Positions 8,703-20,354 are shown, numbered from the stretch's first letter. The stretch: 64,000 nt of DNA from Blastococcus sp. (GCA_025465355.1 JAODNN010000067.1:1-64000); one strand, 5' to 3'. The notes: generated by a model not told the origin, from the sequence alone. Made by a program: numbers and translations.

Positions 8703-8708
8703 TAGGCT
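8703..8708 (+). promoter_or_regulatory. Candidate -10 element of a leaderless promoter
   Basis: TAGGCT ends 7 bp before the ATG at 8716, and there is no purine-rich ribosome site in between. That spacing places the transcription start on or next to the A of the start codon. No convincing -35 is visible. The same arrangement recurs at several other genes in this window, which strengthens the reading. Confidence 0.45.
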
Positions 8709-8715
8709 GAGCGGC

Positions 8716-10116
8716 ATGCCCAGCCGTGAGGACGACGACGTCGCCCGCGGATCCGGCGCTGCGAACCCCCGGTCGGCCTTGGTCGTCGGCGGTTCCGCGC
8801 TCGCCGTCCTGGCGACCCTCGCGGTGTTCCTCACCGACAACCCCCAGTTCCTGCGGATCGCCGTCGTCGCCGTGGCCTGGGCGTTCGTGCTCGCGGCCTT
8901 CGCGGCCGGCCGCCGTGGCACCGATCGGGCGGCGGCCGCCGCCCGCGAGAGGGAGCTGCGCCGGGTCTACGAACGGGAGCTCGACCGCGAGGTCGCCGCG
9001 CGCCGGGAGTACGAGCTCGAGCTGGAGAACGACCTGCGCCGCGAGACCGAGGACGTGGTGCGTCATGAGCTCGACGCCATGCGTGGCGAGATCGCGGCAC
9101 TGGCCGGGCTGCGCGACGAGGTCGCCCGGGTCTCCGAGCTGCGTGGCGACATCGCGGCTCTGGCCGGGCTCCGGGACGAGGTCGCGCGCGTGTCCGCGCT
9201 GAGGGACGACGTCGCGTCCCTCCTCTCGCTGCGACACGATCTGGGCCAGCTCGCCGAGCTGCGCACGGAGATGGGGCGGCTCCGGGCTGAGCTGACCGAG
9301 CAGCTGTCCAGCGAGATGCTGGTCGAGCGGATCGTCATGCGTACCCAGGCCAGCCGGTTGCCCGCCGAACCGGGCCGGCCGGACATCGTGGGTCGGACGC
9401 TGGACTCCGCCGCCAACTGGGCCGATGACACGCCCCCGAGGGAGCTGACGGGTGGTTGGCCCGCCATTCGACTGGACGAGCCGCGGGAGACCCAGCAGTT
9501 CCGCCAGGTCCGCGGGGACCGTCCGCTGCCCGAGGTCGCTGCGCCGCCGCCCGCCGGCTCGTTCGCGGACAGCTCCTGGACACCGAGCGTTCCGCTGACC
9601 GGTAGCTGGTCGTCGCCCCCACCCCCGCCGGCTCCGGCTCCGTCGCCGTCTCCGTCGCCGCTCTCCGACTTCGACCTCTTCGGGCCGGCGCAGCCATCCG
9701 AGGGCACCGAGGAGCATCGGTCCCGGCACGCCGCGGACGAGCCGCGGGAGGCCCCGCCGTCGCCGTGGGAGTGGCTCTCCGCCCGAGAGCTGATCGACGC
9801 GCCCCCGCTTCCTCCGCCGCCGTCACCGCCCGCGACCGAGGCCGCACCGCGGCCCTCGCCCCGGCCGCGCCCGTCACCACGTCCGGTGATTGCCCGCTCG
9901 CTGCCCGAGGTGCCGCCGCGGCGGCGCCGGACCGGCGATGCCGGCGTCGAGCCGGGCACCGCGGTCCGTCCGGTGGCACCGGGCGGCCCCCCGCCGGCTT
10001 CCCAGCCGGTCGAGAACGCCGCCACCCCGCCGTCCGGGGGCCGGCGGCAACGGCGCCGGTACCGCGAGGACGGTGAGCAGGACGACGTGCTCGCCCGGGT
10101 GCTGCGCGACAACTGA
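8716..10116 (+). CDS. DUF6779-type membrane-anchored coiled-coil protein
   Basis: A 466-aa protein at the position of Rv3604c in the mycobacterial block. Two transmembrane helices lie at about residues 22-40 and 46-64. A highly charged helix follows (RERELRRVYERELDRE and beyond), then seven consecutive 10-residue units at 124-193, and a Pro/Ser-rich, probably disordered region from about 220 to 430 with a basic end. The topology suggests a short hairpin in the membrane and a long cytoplasmic rod. No enzymatic motif is present. It lies between the transporter insertion and the pan operon, divergent from the DUF1684 gene. A role in membrane or envelope organisation is a guess from its shape only. 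Confidence 0.8.
   Translation: MPSREDDDVARGSGAANPRSALVVGGSALAVLATLAVFLTDNPQFLRIAVVAVAWAFVLAAFAAGRRGTDRAAAAARERELRRVYERELDREVAARREYELELENDLRRETEDVVRHELDAMRGEIAALAGLRDEVARVSELRGDIAALAGLRDEVARVSALRDDVASLLSLRHDLGQLAELRTEMGRLRAELTEQLSSEMLVERIVMRTQASRLPAEPGRPDIVGRTLDSAANWADDTPPRELTGGWPAIRLDEPRETQQFRQVRGDRPLPEVAAPPPAGSFADSSWTPSVPLTGSWSSPPPPPAPAPSPSPSPLSDFDLFGPAQPSEGTEEHRSRHAADEPREAPPSPWEWLSARELIDAPPLPPPPSPPATEAAPRPSPRPRPSPRPVIARSLPEVPPRRRRTGDAGVEPGTAVRPVAPGGPPPASQPVENAATPPSGGRRQRRRYREDGEQDDVLARVLRDN
9085..9294 (+). repeat. Seven 30-bp units encoding decad repeats
   Basis: Within the DUF6779 gene the protein repeats every 10 residues: GEIAALAGLR, DEVARVSELR, GDIAALAGLR, DEVARVSALR, DDVASLLSLR, HDLGQLAELR, TEMGRLRAEL. 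The first two pairs form a nearly identical 60-bp tandem duplication at the DNA level. The pattern is an acidic start, hydrophobics at positions 3, 6 and 9, and mostly Leu-Arg at the end. Confidence 0.85.
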
Positions 10117-10145
10117 GCCCGCACCGGGCCCTCGGGCGTTCCGCC

Positions 10146-10910
10146 TCAGCGGGGCCCGCGGGACAGGGCGCCGCCGTCGAGCACGAGGGTCTGGCCGGTG
10201 ACCCACCCGGCCGCGTCCCCGAGCAGGTAGGCGGCCGCCTCGCCGATGTCGTCCGGCGTACCGAGCCGATTGGCCGGGTACTGGGCGGCCAGTTCCGCCT
10301 CGCGGCCCTCGAAGAGGGCCTCGGCGAACCGGGTCTTGACCACAGCCGGGGCCACGGCGTTGACGCGCACCTTCGGGCCGAGCTCGACGGCCAGCTGCGT
10401 GGTCAGGTTGATCAGCGCGGCCTTGCTGACGCCGTAGGCGGCGATCCCCTCCGAAGACTTCAGCCCGGCCACTGAGGCAACGATCAGCACCGAGCCGCCG
10501 TGCTCGGCCATCCACGCCCGCCAGGCCTGCTGCACGAGTCCGAGCGTGGAGACCACGTTGGTGTCGAGGATCTTGCGGAAGGCGTCCGGGTCGAGGTCCA
10601 TGAGCGGACCGAACACGGGGTTGATCCCGACGTTGCCGACCAGCACGTCGAGCCTGCCGAAGGTGTCGACCGCCGTCCGGACCGCTGCCGCCCGGTGCTC
10701 GGGGTCACCGGTGTTGCCCGGCACCGCGACGGCGACGTCCGGGCCGCCCAGCCGGTCGACCGCCTCGGCGAGCACCTCGGCGTTGCGGGCGGTGAGGACG
10801 ACGCGGGCGCCGCGGTCCACCAGGCTCTGGGCGATCCCCAGTCCGATGCCCCGGCTGCCGCCGGTGACCAGTGCCGTGCGTCCCTCGAAACTGCCATCCG
10901 AACGGCCCAC
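10146..10910 (-). CDS. SDR family NAD(P)-dependent oxidoreductase
   Basis: A 254-aa short-chain dehydrogenase of the FabG-like classical type. The cofactor loop is TGGSRGIG at about residues 14-21, the NNAG-equivalent reads VGNVGIN, the catalytic Ser is in VASVAG, and the active-site pair is YGVSK. The C-terminus has VNAVAPAVVKT and ends with VTGQTLVLDGG, typical of the family. Substrate cannot be told from sequence. The GTG at 10910 is chosen because GGAGGCAGG lies just upstream; a GTG 18 bp earlier would place that site inside the coding region. It converges with the DUF6779 gene, with a 29-bp gap, and is divergent from the pan operon across 306 bp. Confidence 0.92.
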   Translation of the reverse strand: MGRSDGSFEGRTALVTGGSRGIGLGIAQSLVDRGARVVLTARNAEVLAEAVDRLGGPDVAVAVPGNTGDPEHRAAAVRTAVDTFGRLDVLVGNVGINPVFGPLMDLDPDAFRKILDTNVVSTLGLVQQAWRAWMAEHGGSVLIVASVAGLKSSEGIAAYGVSKAALINLTTQLAVELGPKVRVNAVAPAVVKTRFAEALFEGREAELAAQYPANRLGTPDDIGEAAAYLLGDAAGWVTGQTLVLDGGALSRGPR

Positions 10911-11216
10911 GCGCTTCCTGCCTCCCACGTCCGATGTATCGCGGCCTCACGCTAGGTCGAGGGGCGGCAGTGGGCCGCGGCGGCCCCGACCGGGCCTCGG
11001 GTGACTCAGCACACAGCCGCTACACGTTGCGGACGCCGCATCCCGGTCACACACTCGCCATCGGCAGGCGATCCGCGTGACACACGCGGTTGCAGCGGAC
11101 GTCGCCACGGCATCACCGCACGACCAGCACCACCGCACCACCCAGCAGGCCCACGACGGGGTGGGCCGCGACCGACGTCCGGTACCCGCCAGGGACTGGA
11201 ACGAGAGGTGTTACTC
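10911..11216. other. Intergenic region between divergent SDR and DUF2520-panC operon
   Basis: A 306-bp gene-free stretch. It contains the ribosome site GAGAGG (11203-11208) for the DUF2520 gene, the SDR ribosome site, and one perfect small hairpin CCGCGTG-ACA-CACGCGG at 11073-11089. A region around 11110-11150 is rich in CACCAC and CACGAC triplets. No RNA gene or clear sigma-70 promoter could be identified by eye; divergent promoters must be here. Confidence 0.5.
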
Positions 11217-12155
11217 ATGCCTGCTCCCCGCAGGACCGTGCGCGCTCAGTTCGCCGCAGCGCCCGCCCGCCTCCGCGTGGGCATCGTGGGTGCCGGCCGG
11301 GTCGGCGCCGTCCTCGGTGCCGCGCTCTCCGCCGCAGGCCACGACGTCGTCGCGGCCGCCGGCCTCTCCACCGCCTCCGCCGACCGTGCCGCCCGCCTGC
11401 TGCCCGGCGTGCCACTGCTGCCCGCCGACGAGGTGGTGGCCGCCGCCGATCTGGTCGTCCTCGCCGTGCCCGACGACACGCTGCCGGGGCTGGTCGCCGG
11501 CCTCGCCGAGACCGGCGTCTGGCGGGCCGGCCAGCTGACCTTCCACACCTCGGGCGCGCACGGCCTCGCCGTCCTGGAGCCCGCGGAACAGATGGGCGTG
11601 CTGCCCCTGGCGTTGCACCCGGCGATGACCTTCTCCGGCGCCCCTGAGGACGCCGACCGCCTGGGCGGGGCACCCTTCGGGGTGACCAGCCGGCCCGAGC
11701 ACCGCGCGGTCGCCGAGACCCTGGTCCTCGAGATGGGGGGCGAGCCGTTCTTCGTCGACGAGGCGGACCGGCGGCTCTACCACGCGGCCCTCGTGACCGG
11801 CGCCAACCACCTGGTCACCCTCGTCGCCGAGGCCGCCGACCTGCTGCGCACCGCCGGCATCACCGACCCGGCGCGCGTGCTGGCGCCGCTCCTGACCGCC
11901 GCCCTCGACAACGGCCTGCGCCGTGGCGACCGCGGGCTGACCGGCCCGGTCAGCCGGGGCGACGTCGGCACCGTCAGCGACCACCTGGAGACGCTCACCG
12001 AGCGTGCTCCCGACTCGGTCGCCGCCTACGTCGCGATGGCACAGCGGACCACCGAGCGCGCGCTGTCGGCCGGCCGGCTCAAGCGACACGAGGGCGCGCC
12101 GCTGCTCGACCTGCTGACGGCGGCCCGGCACGGCGACCCGGCGGGTTCCCGATGA
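11217..12155 (+). CDS. DUF2520 / Rossmann-like NADP-binding protein
   Basis: A 312-aa protein with an N-terminal Rossmann fold ([17 protein letters not shown] at about residues 21-37) and a C-terminal helical DUF2520 domain that includes [16 protein letters not shown]. It resembles ketopantoate reductase and 6-phosphogluconate dehydrogenase folds. It occupies the Rv3603c position immediately before panC, with an ATGA overlap. The context suggests a link to pantothenate synthesis, and a ketopantoate-reductase-like role is plausible but unproven. The ATG at 11217 with GAGAGG upstream is preferred over an in-frame start at 11001, whose extra 72 residues are unlike protein. Confidence 0.9.
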   Translation: MPAPRRTVRAQFAAAPARLRVGIVGAGRVGAVLGAALSAAGHDVVAAAGLSTASADRAARLLPGVPLLPADEVVAAADLVVLAVPDDTLPGLVAGLAETGVWRAGQLTFHTSGAHGLAVLEPAEQMGVLPLALHPAMTFSGAPEDADRLGGAPFGVTSRPEHRAVAETLVLEMGGEPFFVDEADRRLYHAALVTGANHLVTLVAEAADLLRTAGITDPARVLAPLLTAALDNGLRRGDRGLTGPVSRGDVGTVSDHLETLTERAPDSVAAYVAMAQRTTERALSAGRLKRHEGAPLLDLLTAARHGDPAGSR

Positions 12156-13030
12156 CGACCACCGCCACGAGACCCGCGGTCGCCGAGTCGGTCGCCGACC
12201 TCCGTCGGCTCCGGAACTCACTGCCCGGAGCCGTCGCCCTGGTGCCCACGATGGGCGCGCTGCACGAAGGGCACCGCGCGCTGGTCCGCGCGGCGAAGCA
12301 GCGGGCCGCCTCCGTGGTCGTCTCCGTCTTCGTGAACCCCACCCAGTTCGGCCCGAACGAGGACTTCGACCGCTATCCGCGGACCTGGGACGCCGATCTG
12401 GCGGCCCTGGCCGAGGAGGGCGCCGACCTGGTCTTCCACCCGGGGGTCGAGGACGTCTACCCGCCCGGCGCGGTCGGGGTGACCGTCGACCCGGGCCCGC
12501 TGGGTCACGTTCTCGAGGGCGCGCTCCGCCCTGGTCACTTTGCCGGTGTGCTCACCGTCGTCGCCAAGCTCTTCGGCCTCGTGCGACCCGACGTCGCGCT
12601 GTTCGGCGAGAAGGACTACCAGCAGCTCACGCTGATCCGCGCCATGGCCCGGGAACTCGCCCTCGGCGTGGAGGTGGTCGGCATCCCGACCGTCCGCGAG
12701 GACGACGGGATGGCGTTGTCGAGCCGGAACCGCTACCTGGATCCGGAGCAGCGCGCGGCTGCGGTGGCGATCTCTGCCGCGCTGCGGGCCGCCGCAGCAG
12801 CCGGCCCGGACGGCGGTGCCGCGGTGCTCGCCGCTGCCCACGCGGTGCTGGACGCCGAGCCCTCACTCATCCCGGACTACCTCGAACTCACCGACCCGGA
12901 CCTGGGCCCGGCACCTGATGCCGGTCCCGCTCGGCTGCTGATCGCCGCCCGCGCCGGAAGCACCCGACTGCTCGACAACGCCGCGATCGCGCTTGCCGGC
13001 CCGGCTCACTCCTGGGGAGACCGCCGATGA
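12152..13030 (+). CDS. panC: Pantoate--beta-alanine ligase
   Basis: Joins pantoate and beta-alanine with ATP to give pantothenate. The product is 292 aa. Nucleotidyltransferase motifs are clear: [15 protein letters not shown] with the HxGH element at about residues 35-38, [17 protein letters not shown], the pantoate site [21 protein letters not shown], and the late ALSSRNRYL that serves as the KMSKS-like loop. The ATG overlaps the DUF2520 stop and the TGA overlaps the panD start, so beta-alanine synthesis and its use are translationally coupled. Confidence 0.98.
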   Translation: MTTTATRPAVAESVADLRRLRNSLPGAVALVPTMGALHEGHRALVRAAKQRAASVVVSVFVNPTQFGPNEDFDRYPRTWDADLAALAEEGADLVFHPGVEDVYPPGAVGVTVDPGPLGHVLEGALRPGHFAGVLTVVAKLFGLVRPDVALFGEKDYQQLTLIRAMARELALGVEVVGIPTVREDDGMALSSRNRYLDPEQRAAAVAISAALRAAAAAGPDGGAAVLAAAHAVLDAEPSLIPDYLELTDPDLGPAPDAGPARLLIAARAGSTRLLDNAAIALAGPAHSWGDRR

Positions 13031-13458
13031 TGCGCACCATGCTCAAGTCCAAGATCCACCGCGCCACGGTCACCCAGGCCGACCTGCACTACGTGGGCTC
13101 GGTGACGATCGACGAGGACCTCCTCGAGGCCGCGGATCTCCTGCCGGGGGAGCAGGTCGCGATCGTCGACGTCACCAACGGCGCCCGCCTGGAGACCTAT
13201 GCCATCCCCGGCGACCGGGGCAGCGGCGTCATCGGCATCAACGGTGCCGCGGCGCACCTGGTTCACCCGGGCGACCTGGTGATCATGATCAGCTACGGCG
13301 TCATGGACGAGTCCGAGGCGACGAGCTGGATCCCGCGGGTCGTGCATGTCGACGGCGCCAATCGCATCGTCGAGCTCGGCGGCGATCCGGCCGCGCCGTC
13401 CCCGGGCGTCCGGGGACAGCTCCGGGGCGACGTGGTGCACGACACCGTCGTCGGCTGA
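13027..13458 (+). CDS. panD: Aspartate 1-decarboxylase proenzyme
   Basis: Makes beta-alanine for PanC by decarboxylating L-aspartate. The 143-aa proenzyme self-cleaves between Gly and Ser in YVGSVTID (Ser at about residue 25) to create the pyruvoyl cofactor. The catalytic core also shows [15 protein letters not shown] at the N-terminus and [17 protein letters not shown]. There are two adjacent ATGs, at 13027 and 13030; the first overlaps the panC stop. The C-terminal 25 residues after the core are a short extension common in actinobacterial PanD. Confidence 0.97.
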   Translation: MMRTMLKSKIHRATVTQADLHYVGSVTIDEDLLEAADLLPGEQVAIVDVTNGARLETYAIPGDRGSGVIGINGAAAHLVHPGDLVIMISYGVMDESEATSWIPRVVHVDGANRIVELGGDPAAPSPGVRGQLRGDVVHDTVVG

Positions 13459-13461
13459 GCC

Positions 13462-14283
13462 GTGCTGCTCACGGTCGACATCGGCAACAGCCAGACCGTT
13501 CTCGCCACCTTCGACGGCGGGACGCGCGTCGGGAGCTGGCGCGTGACGACGTTCCCCCGGGCGACCGCCGACGAGCTCCGGCTGCTCTGGCGCGGCCTGC
13601 TGCAGGACAGCACGGTGACCGGCGTCGCGGCCTGCTCCACCGTGCCCGCGCTGTTGCCGGCGTTGCGCGAGCTGCTGGATTCCCTGGAGGTCCCGGTCGT
13701 GCTGATCGGCCCCGGCGTGCGGACCGGCGTCGCCCTGCACGTGGACAACCCGCGGGAGGTGGGCGCCGACCGGGTGGTCACTGCGCTGGCCGCGCACGAG
13801 CTGTTCGGCCGCGCGCCGGACGGGCGCGGCCGGCCGGTCATCGTGGTCGACTTCGGCACCTCCACCAACGTGGACGCCGTCGGCCCGGACGGCCAGTTTC
13901 TCGGCGGCGCCCTGGCGCCCGGGGTGGAGGTCAGCCTCGACGCCCTCGCCCACCGGGCCGCGCAGCTGCGGTCGGTGGAGCTCACCGTGCCCCCGCACGC
14001 CATCGGCAAGAACACGGTCGAGGCGCTGCAGTCCGGCCTCGTGCTCGGCTTCGCCGGCCTCGTCGACGGTCTCGTCAGCCGGATCGCCGCCGAGATGGTC
14101 GCCTCGTTCGGGTCGGCGCCGCTCGTCGTCGCGACCGGTGGACTGGCCCCGCTGGTGGTGGACAGCTGCCGCTCGATCGGTGAGCGCGAGCCCGACCTGA
14201 CCGTGCACGGGTTGCGGCTGGCCTTCGAGCGCCGGCAGGCCGGTGATCGTCACCCGCCGACCCGCCGTACGGCCTCCCCGTAG
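13462..14283 (+). CDS. coaX: Type III pantothenate kinase
   Basis: Phosphorylates pantothenate, the first committed step to coenzyme A. The 273-aa product begins LLTVDIGNSQTVLATF, the phosphate-1 loop of the ASKHA fold, and has the pantothenate site GADRVV near residue 97, the second phosphate motif DFGTSTNVDAV near 131, and the glycine-rich GGALAPGVEVSLDAL. The second motif is TSTN where many homologues have TATT, a mild variation. The GTG at 13462 follows the panD stop by 3 bp. The stop TAG is itself part of a TAGGCT hexamer that may be the -10 of an internal promoter for lysS. Confidence 0.95.
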   Translation: MLLTVDIGNSQTVLATFDGGTRVGSWRVTTFPRATADELRLLWRGLLQDSTVTGVAACSTVPALLPALRELLDSLEVPVVLIGPGVRTGVALHVDNPREVGADRVVTALAAHELFGRAPDGRGRPVIVVDFGTSTNVDAVGPDGQFLGGALAPGVEVSLDALAHRAAQLRSVELTVPPHAIGKNTVEALQSGLVLGFAGLVDGLVSRIAAEMVASFGSAPLVVATGGLAPLVVDSCRSIGEREPDLTVHGLRLAFERRQAGDRHPPTRRTASP

Positions 14284-14373
14284 GCTCGGCGTCGCCCGAG
14301 CGAGCCTGTGAGCTCGGCCATGTACACAGCAGCGCTCGCGAACGCGATCGACGAGCGCCGGCAAGGAGAGCAC

Positions 14374-15882
14374 GTGAGCGAAGGCCCCCCGGTACCCGAT
14401 GACGTCGACGAACTGCCCGAGCAACTCCGGGTGCGCCGGGCCAAGGTGGACCGGCTGCGGGAGGGCGGCACCGACCCGTACCCGGTGACCGTCGCCCGGA
14501 CGACGACGCTGGCCGACGTCCGCGCAGCCCATCCCGATCTGCCGCCGGACGCCATGACCGGTGAGACCGTCGGTGTCACCGGCCGCGTCATCTTCTCCCG
14601 GAACACCGGCAAGCTGTGCTTCGCGACCCTGCGCGAGGGGGACGCCGAGCTGCAGGTGATGCTCTCGCGCGACCGCGTCGGCGAGGAGTCGCTCGCGGCG
14701 TGGAAGGCCGACATCGACCTCGGTGACCACGTGCTCGTCACCGGCGAGGTGGGCACCTCCCGGCGGGGTGAGCTGTCGGTCTTCGCCGACTCCTGGCAGC
14801 TGGCCGCCAAGGCCCTGCGCCCGCTGCCGGTCGCGCACAAGCCGATGAGCGAGGAGCTCCGGGTCCGCCGCCGCTATGTGGATCTCATCGTCCGCGACGA
14901 GGCGCGGCGCACCGTCCGTCAGCGCGCCACGGTCATGGCCGCGCTCCGAGCCGGTCTCGCCTCGCGGGGCTACCTCGAGGTCGAGACGCCGATGCTCCAG
15001 ACGGTGCACGGGGGTGCCGCCGCCCGGCCCTTCCGCACCCACATGAACGCCTTCGATCTCGACCTGTACCTGCGTATCGCGCCCGAGCTGTTCCTCAAGC
15101 GGTGCATCGTCGGCGGACTGGACCGGGTCTTCGAGATCAACCGCAACTTCCGCAACGAGGGCGCCGACAGCTCGCACTCGCCGGAGTTTGCGATGCTCGA
15201 GGCCTATCAGGCCTACGCCGACTATCAGGAGATGGCGACGCTCACCCGGGAACTGATCCAGGAGAGCTGCGCGGCGCTGTTCGGTGACCACATCGCGCGG
15301 CACAACGACGGGACCGAGATCGACCTGTCGGGTGAGTGGCGGCAGGTACCGCTCTACACGCTGGTGTCCGAGGCGGTCGGTGAGACGGTCACGCCGGAGA
15401 CGCCGTTGGGGCAACTGCGCGCCATCGCCGAGCGGCACGACGTCGGCGTGGACCCGGCCTGGATCCCCGGCAAGGTGGTCGAGGAGCTCTTCGAGGCACT
15501 CGTGCAGCCCACCCTCCAGGCGCCGACCTTCGTCATGGACTACCCGTTGGACACCTCGCCGCTGACCCGCGCGCACCGCTCGAAGCCGGGGCTGGCCGAG
15601 AAGTGGGACCTCTACATCGGCGGCATCGAACGGGCCACCGCGTACTCCGAGCTGGTCGACCCGATCACCCAGCGGGAACGGTTCACCGCTCAGGCGGCGC
15701 TGGCCGCGGCCGGCGACCCGGAGGCGATGGCCCTCGACGAGGACTTCCTCGAGGCGCTGGAGTACGGCATGCCCCCCACGGGGGGCATGGGGATGGGTAT
15801 GGACCGGCTGATGATGACGCTGACGGGCCTCGGAATTCGGGAAACGATCCTGTTTCCGCTGGTCAGGCCAATTAGCTCTTGA
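14374..15882 (+). CDS. lysS: Lysine--tRNA ligase (class II)
   Basis: Charges tRNA-Lys. It has 502 aa, normal length: an N-terminal OB-fold anticodon domain ([18 protein letters not shown] at about 66-83) and a class II catalytic domain with motif 2 [20 protein letters not shown] and motif 3 [15 protein letters not shown] near the C-terminus. The GTG at 14374 is chosen because AAGGAGAG lies 4-11 bp upstream; an in-frame ATG at 14308 would extend into the leader. Between coaX and this gene is a GCTCGG/CCGAGC hairpin at 14284-14301, so an 80-nt leader is possible. The position before lsr2 and clpC is conserved in actinobacteria. Confidence 0.97.
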   Translation: MSEGPPVPDDVDELPEQLRVRRAKVDRLREGGTDPYPVTVARTTTLADVRAAHPDLPPDAMTGETVGVTGRVIFSRNTGKLCFATLREGDAELQVMLSRDRVGEESLAAWKADIDLGDHVLVTGEVGTSRRGELSVFADSWQLAAKALRPLPVAHKPMSEELRVRRRYVDLIVRDEARRTVRQRATVMAALRAGLASRGYLEVETPMLQTVHGGAAARPFRTHMNAFDLDLYLRIAPELFLKRCIVGGLDRVFEINRNFRNEGADSSHSPEFAMLEAYQAYADYQEMATLTRELIQESCAALFGDHIARHNDGTEIDLSGEWRQVPLYTLVSEAVGETVTPETPLGQLRAIAERHDVGVDPAWIPGKVVEELFEALVQPTLQAPTFVMDYPLDTSPLTRAHRSKPGLAEKWDLYIGGIERATAYSELVDPITQRERFTAQAALAAAGDPEAMALDEDFLEALEYGMPPTGGMGMGMDRLMMTLTGLGIRETILFPLVRPISS

Positions 15883-16037
15883 ACTGAACCGGTAGGGTTC
15901 GTTTCCCTGACCAAAGGGGAGTCCCCCGCGGGCTAATGGTGAAATAGCGCCAGGACTGTGCTGTAATGGTGTTGTCATCCCGACCGGGAGGCAATTCCGG
16001 CCGGCGTTCACGCCGTTGCGAGAAGTGAGGAACATAA

Positions 16038-16382
16038 ATGGCTCGCAAGGTCCAGGTCATCCTGAGCGACGACCTCGACGAGAACCTCTCCGCCGACGAG
16101 ACCGTGACCTTTGCGCTCGACGGCACGACGTACGAGATCGACCTGGCGGACAAGAACGCCAAGGAGATGCGGGACGCCTTCTCGCGGTACGTCTCGGCGG
16201 CCCGCAAGGTCGGCCGCGGCAACCGTGCATCCGGGGGCGGCCGCTCCCGCGCCACCGGTGGCCGCATGGACCGCGAGCAGGCCGGCGCGATCCGCGACTG
16301 GGCCCGCAAGAACGGTCACGCGGTCAGCGACCGCGGCCGTATCCCCGCGAGCGTCGTCGAGGCCTACGAGTCCGCGCACTAA
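16038..16382 (+). CDS. lsr2: Histone-like nucleoid protein Lsr2
   Basis: A 114-aa xenogeneic silencer that bridges AT-rich DNA. The N-terminal dimerisation half ([18 protein letters not shown], then [15 protein letters not shown]) is joined by a Gly/Arg/Ser-rich linker to a C-terminal DNA-binding half with [16 protein letters not shown], where RGR is the minor-groove contact. The preceding 155-bp gap is noticeably less GC-rich than the surroundings and contains TAATGG at 15964-15969 as a possible -10. Autoregulation is plausible because Lsr2 prefers such DNA. A strong hairpin follows at 16474. Confidence 0.97.
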   Translation: MARKVQVILSDDLDENLSADETVTFALDGTTYEIDLADKNAKEMRDAFSRYVSAARKVGRGNRASGGGRSRATGGRMDREQAGAIRDWARKNGHAVSDRGRIPASVVEAYESAH

Positions 16383-16473
16383 GACCTCGCACGGAGGCTG
16401 AGCCTCTGGACGGGGCCACACGGACTCCGCGTACTGCTGATGTACGTGTGACGTCCGCGTGTTTCGTGCTGCC

Positions 16474-16508
16474 GCCGGCCCGGTTCCCCTTGGGGGAGTC
16501 GGGCCGGC
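16474..16508 (+). terminator. Rho-independent-type hairpin after lsr2
   Basis: A 9-bp stem GCCGGCCCG/CGGGCCGGC (16474-16482 with 16500-16508) encloses a second pairing of CCCC with GGGG. There is no long T-run after it, as is usual in this GC range. It separates lsr2 from the clpC leader within the 373-bp gap 16383-16755. Confidence 0.7.
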
Positions 16509-16544
16509 GTCGTCTCCCGCCGTCTCCGGGGACGTTTCCGCGTC

Positions 16545-16558
16545 CGCTGTCGGCGTAA
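16545..16558 (+). promoter_or_regulatory. Possible ClgR-type operator upstream of clpC
   Basis: CGCTGTCGGCGTAA matches the remembered actinobacterial ClgR core CGC-Y-N-A-N-R-GCG at all but the central A. It lies about 107 bp before a TACAGT hexamer (16652-16657) that could be the clpC -10. ClgR is known to activate clp genes in Corynebacterium and Streptomyces. One short match in GC-rich DNA is weak evidence. Confidence 0.3.
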
Positions 16559-16755
16559 CCGGGGCGGAACACGGCCCTGGTGCGGGCCGTTGGACCCAGC
16601 AGTCATCCACCGAGCCCGCCGCATCGGCGACGGGAGCGCGTGGTCCGCGACTACAGTGGAATGACCGGTGCCCCGCGCGCCGACGGATGTCGGGTGCTCC
16701 TTCCCCTCCACGGGCAGGGCAGCGCCGGACCAGCCGGTCAGAGGAGATTCAGCAG

Positions 16756-19293
<2,538 letters not shown>

Positions 19294-19305
19294 CACCCGC
19301 ACGAC

Positions 19306-19343
19306 CGACAGGGCCGTCTCCCGCGAGGGAGACGGCCCTGTCG
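19306..19343 (+). terminator. Strong terminator after clpC
   Basis: A perfect 17-bp stem (19306-19322 with 19327-19343), core GGGCCGTCTCCC pairing with GGGAGACGGCCC, and a GCGA tetraloop. It is followed by TCGTTTCC. It starts about 13 bp after the clpC stop. Confidence 0.92.
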
Positions 19344-19350
19344 TCGTTTC

Positions 19351-19428
19351 CCCCAGAGTTGATCATCGTCGAATGGCTGGCGTGGCCGGCGTGTCGTGCA
19401 GCCATATGACGATGATCAACTCTCGGGG
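19351..19428. repeat. Long imperfect palindrome (REP-like) between clpC and mutY
   Basis: Two arms of 16 perfect bp, AGAGTTGATCATCGTC (19355-19370) and its complement (19408-19423), are flanked by CCCC on both sides with a one-base offset. Inward they continue as ATGGCTG on each arm, so the full arms are about 30 bp around an 18-bp centre. The AT content is far above the local average. The right arm contains the mutY stop codon. It is distinct from the clpC terminator 8 bp to the left. Confidence 0.85.
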
Positions 19429-20291
19429 AGGGTGAACAACCCGTCCGCGGTCTGCTCGACCAGGCCGTCCACGAGGAGGGAGTCCAGGCAGCGAGACCGC
19501 TGGACGGCGTCGTCCCACGCGGCCTCGAGGTCACCTGGACCGACCGGAGCGTGCGCCGCACGGAGGACGTCGAGCAGCCGGCCGCGCACCTGCCGGTCGG
19601 TGCCGGTGAACTTCTGCACCCGCCGTGGGGGGCCGTCGTAGGGCGGGCAGCCCGCGAGCTGCCACGCACAGCGGTCCCGGACGGGGCAGACGCCGCACCG
19701 CGGGGTCCCTGCCACGCAGACCAGCGCGCCCAGCTCCATCACCGCTACGGAGAAGCGCACCGCCCGCTCCGGGTCGGCAGGAGCCAGTGCGCTGATGTCG
19801 TGGAGATCGGCCGCCTGGGCATTCCCGGCCTCGGCCCGGCCGTGCACCAGGCGGGCGACGACCCGACGGACGTTCGTGTCGACCACCGGCTGCGCAGTGC
19901 CATGGCCGAAGCAGGCCACCGCCCGGGCGGTGTAGGTGCCTACGCCGGGCAGCGCCTCGAGGTCGGTGACGTCTGCCGGGACGACCCCTCCGTGCTGTTC
20001 GACGACGGCGACGGCGGCCTCGCGCAGCCGCAGCGCGCGCCGCGGATAGCCGAGCTTGTCCCATGCGCGGATCACGTCGGCCGGGGTGGCCGCGGCGAGG
20101 TCGGCGGGGGTGGGCCACCGCTCCAACCAGCGGCGCCAGACCGGCTCGACCCGTGCCACCGGCGTCTGCTGGAGCATCACCTCGCTGACCAGCACAGCCC
20201 ACGCGTCGACGCCGGGACGGCGCCACGGCAGGTCGCGGGCGGCTCCGGCGTACCACTCGACGATGGCATCGCCCGTACCTGTCCTGGTCAC
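19416..20291 (-). CDS. mutY: A/G-specific adenine DNA glycosylase MutY (no NUDIX domain)
   Basis: Removes adenine mispaired with 8-oxoguanine. The 291-aa product has the catalytic Glu in SEVMLQQTPV, the helix-hairpin-helix ALPGVGTYTARAV, the catalytic Asp in VVDTNVRR, and an iron-sulfur loop with spacing C-x6-C-x2-C-x5-C (CVAGTPRCGVCPVRDRC). It lacks the C-terminal MutT-like domain of E. coli MutY but has about 70 extra residues, as other actinobacterial proteins do. The start is taken as GTG 20291, where TRTGTGDAIVEW begins. The stop codon lies inside the palindrome at 19351-19428. It is divergent from the secreted-protein gene at 20368. Confidence 0.95.
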   Translation of the reverse strand: MTRTGTGDAIVEWYAGAARDLPWRRPGVDAWAVLVSEVMLQQTPVARVEPVWRRWLERWPTPADLAAATPADVIRAWDKLGYPRRALRLREAAVAVVEQHGGVVPADVTDLEALPGVGTYTARAVACFGHGTAQPVVDTNVRRVVARLVHGRAEAGNAQAADLHDISALAPADPERAVRFSVAVMELGALVCVAGTPRCGVCPVRDRCAWQLAGCPPYDGPPRRVQKFTGTDRQVRGRLLDVLRAAHAPVGPGDLEAAWDDAVQRSRCLDSLLVDGLVEQTADGLFTLPES

Positions 20292-20354
20292 GAGGACACA
20301 GTGTGCCGTCCGGGGCAGCGGCGTGCCGGGGGCGCCCGGCCGGGCGGGGAGCAC

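Noticed and set aside
13006-16035. A very long open frame on the minus strand opposite panD-coaX-lysS (about 1,000 codons), and a similar one opposite clpC (16738-19302)
   Set aside because: Composition is Arg/Gly/His/Asp rich without domains, and the plus-strand genes are unmistakable. Such frames arise in GC-rich DNA because stops are rare in the complementary frame.
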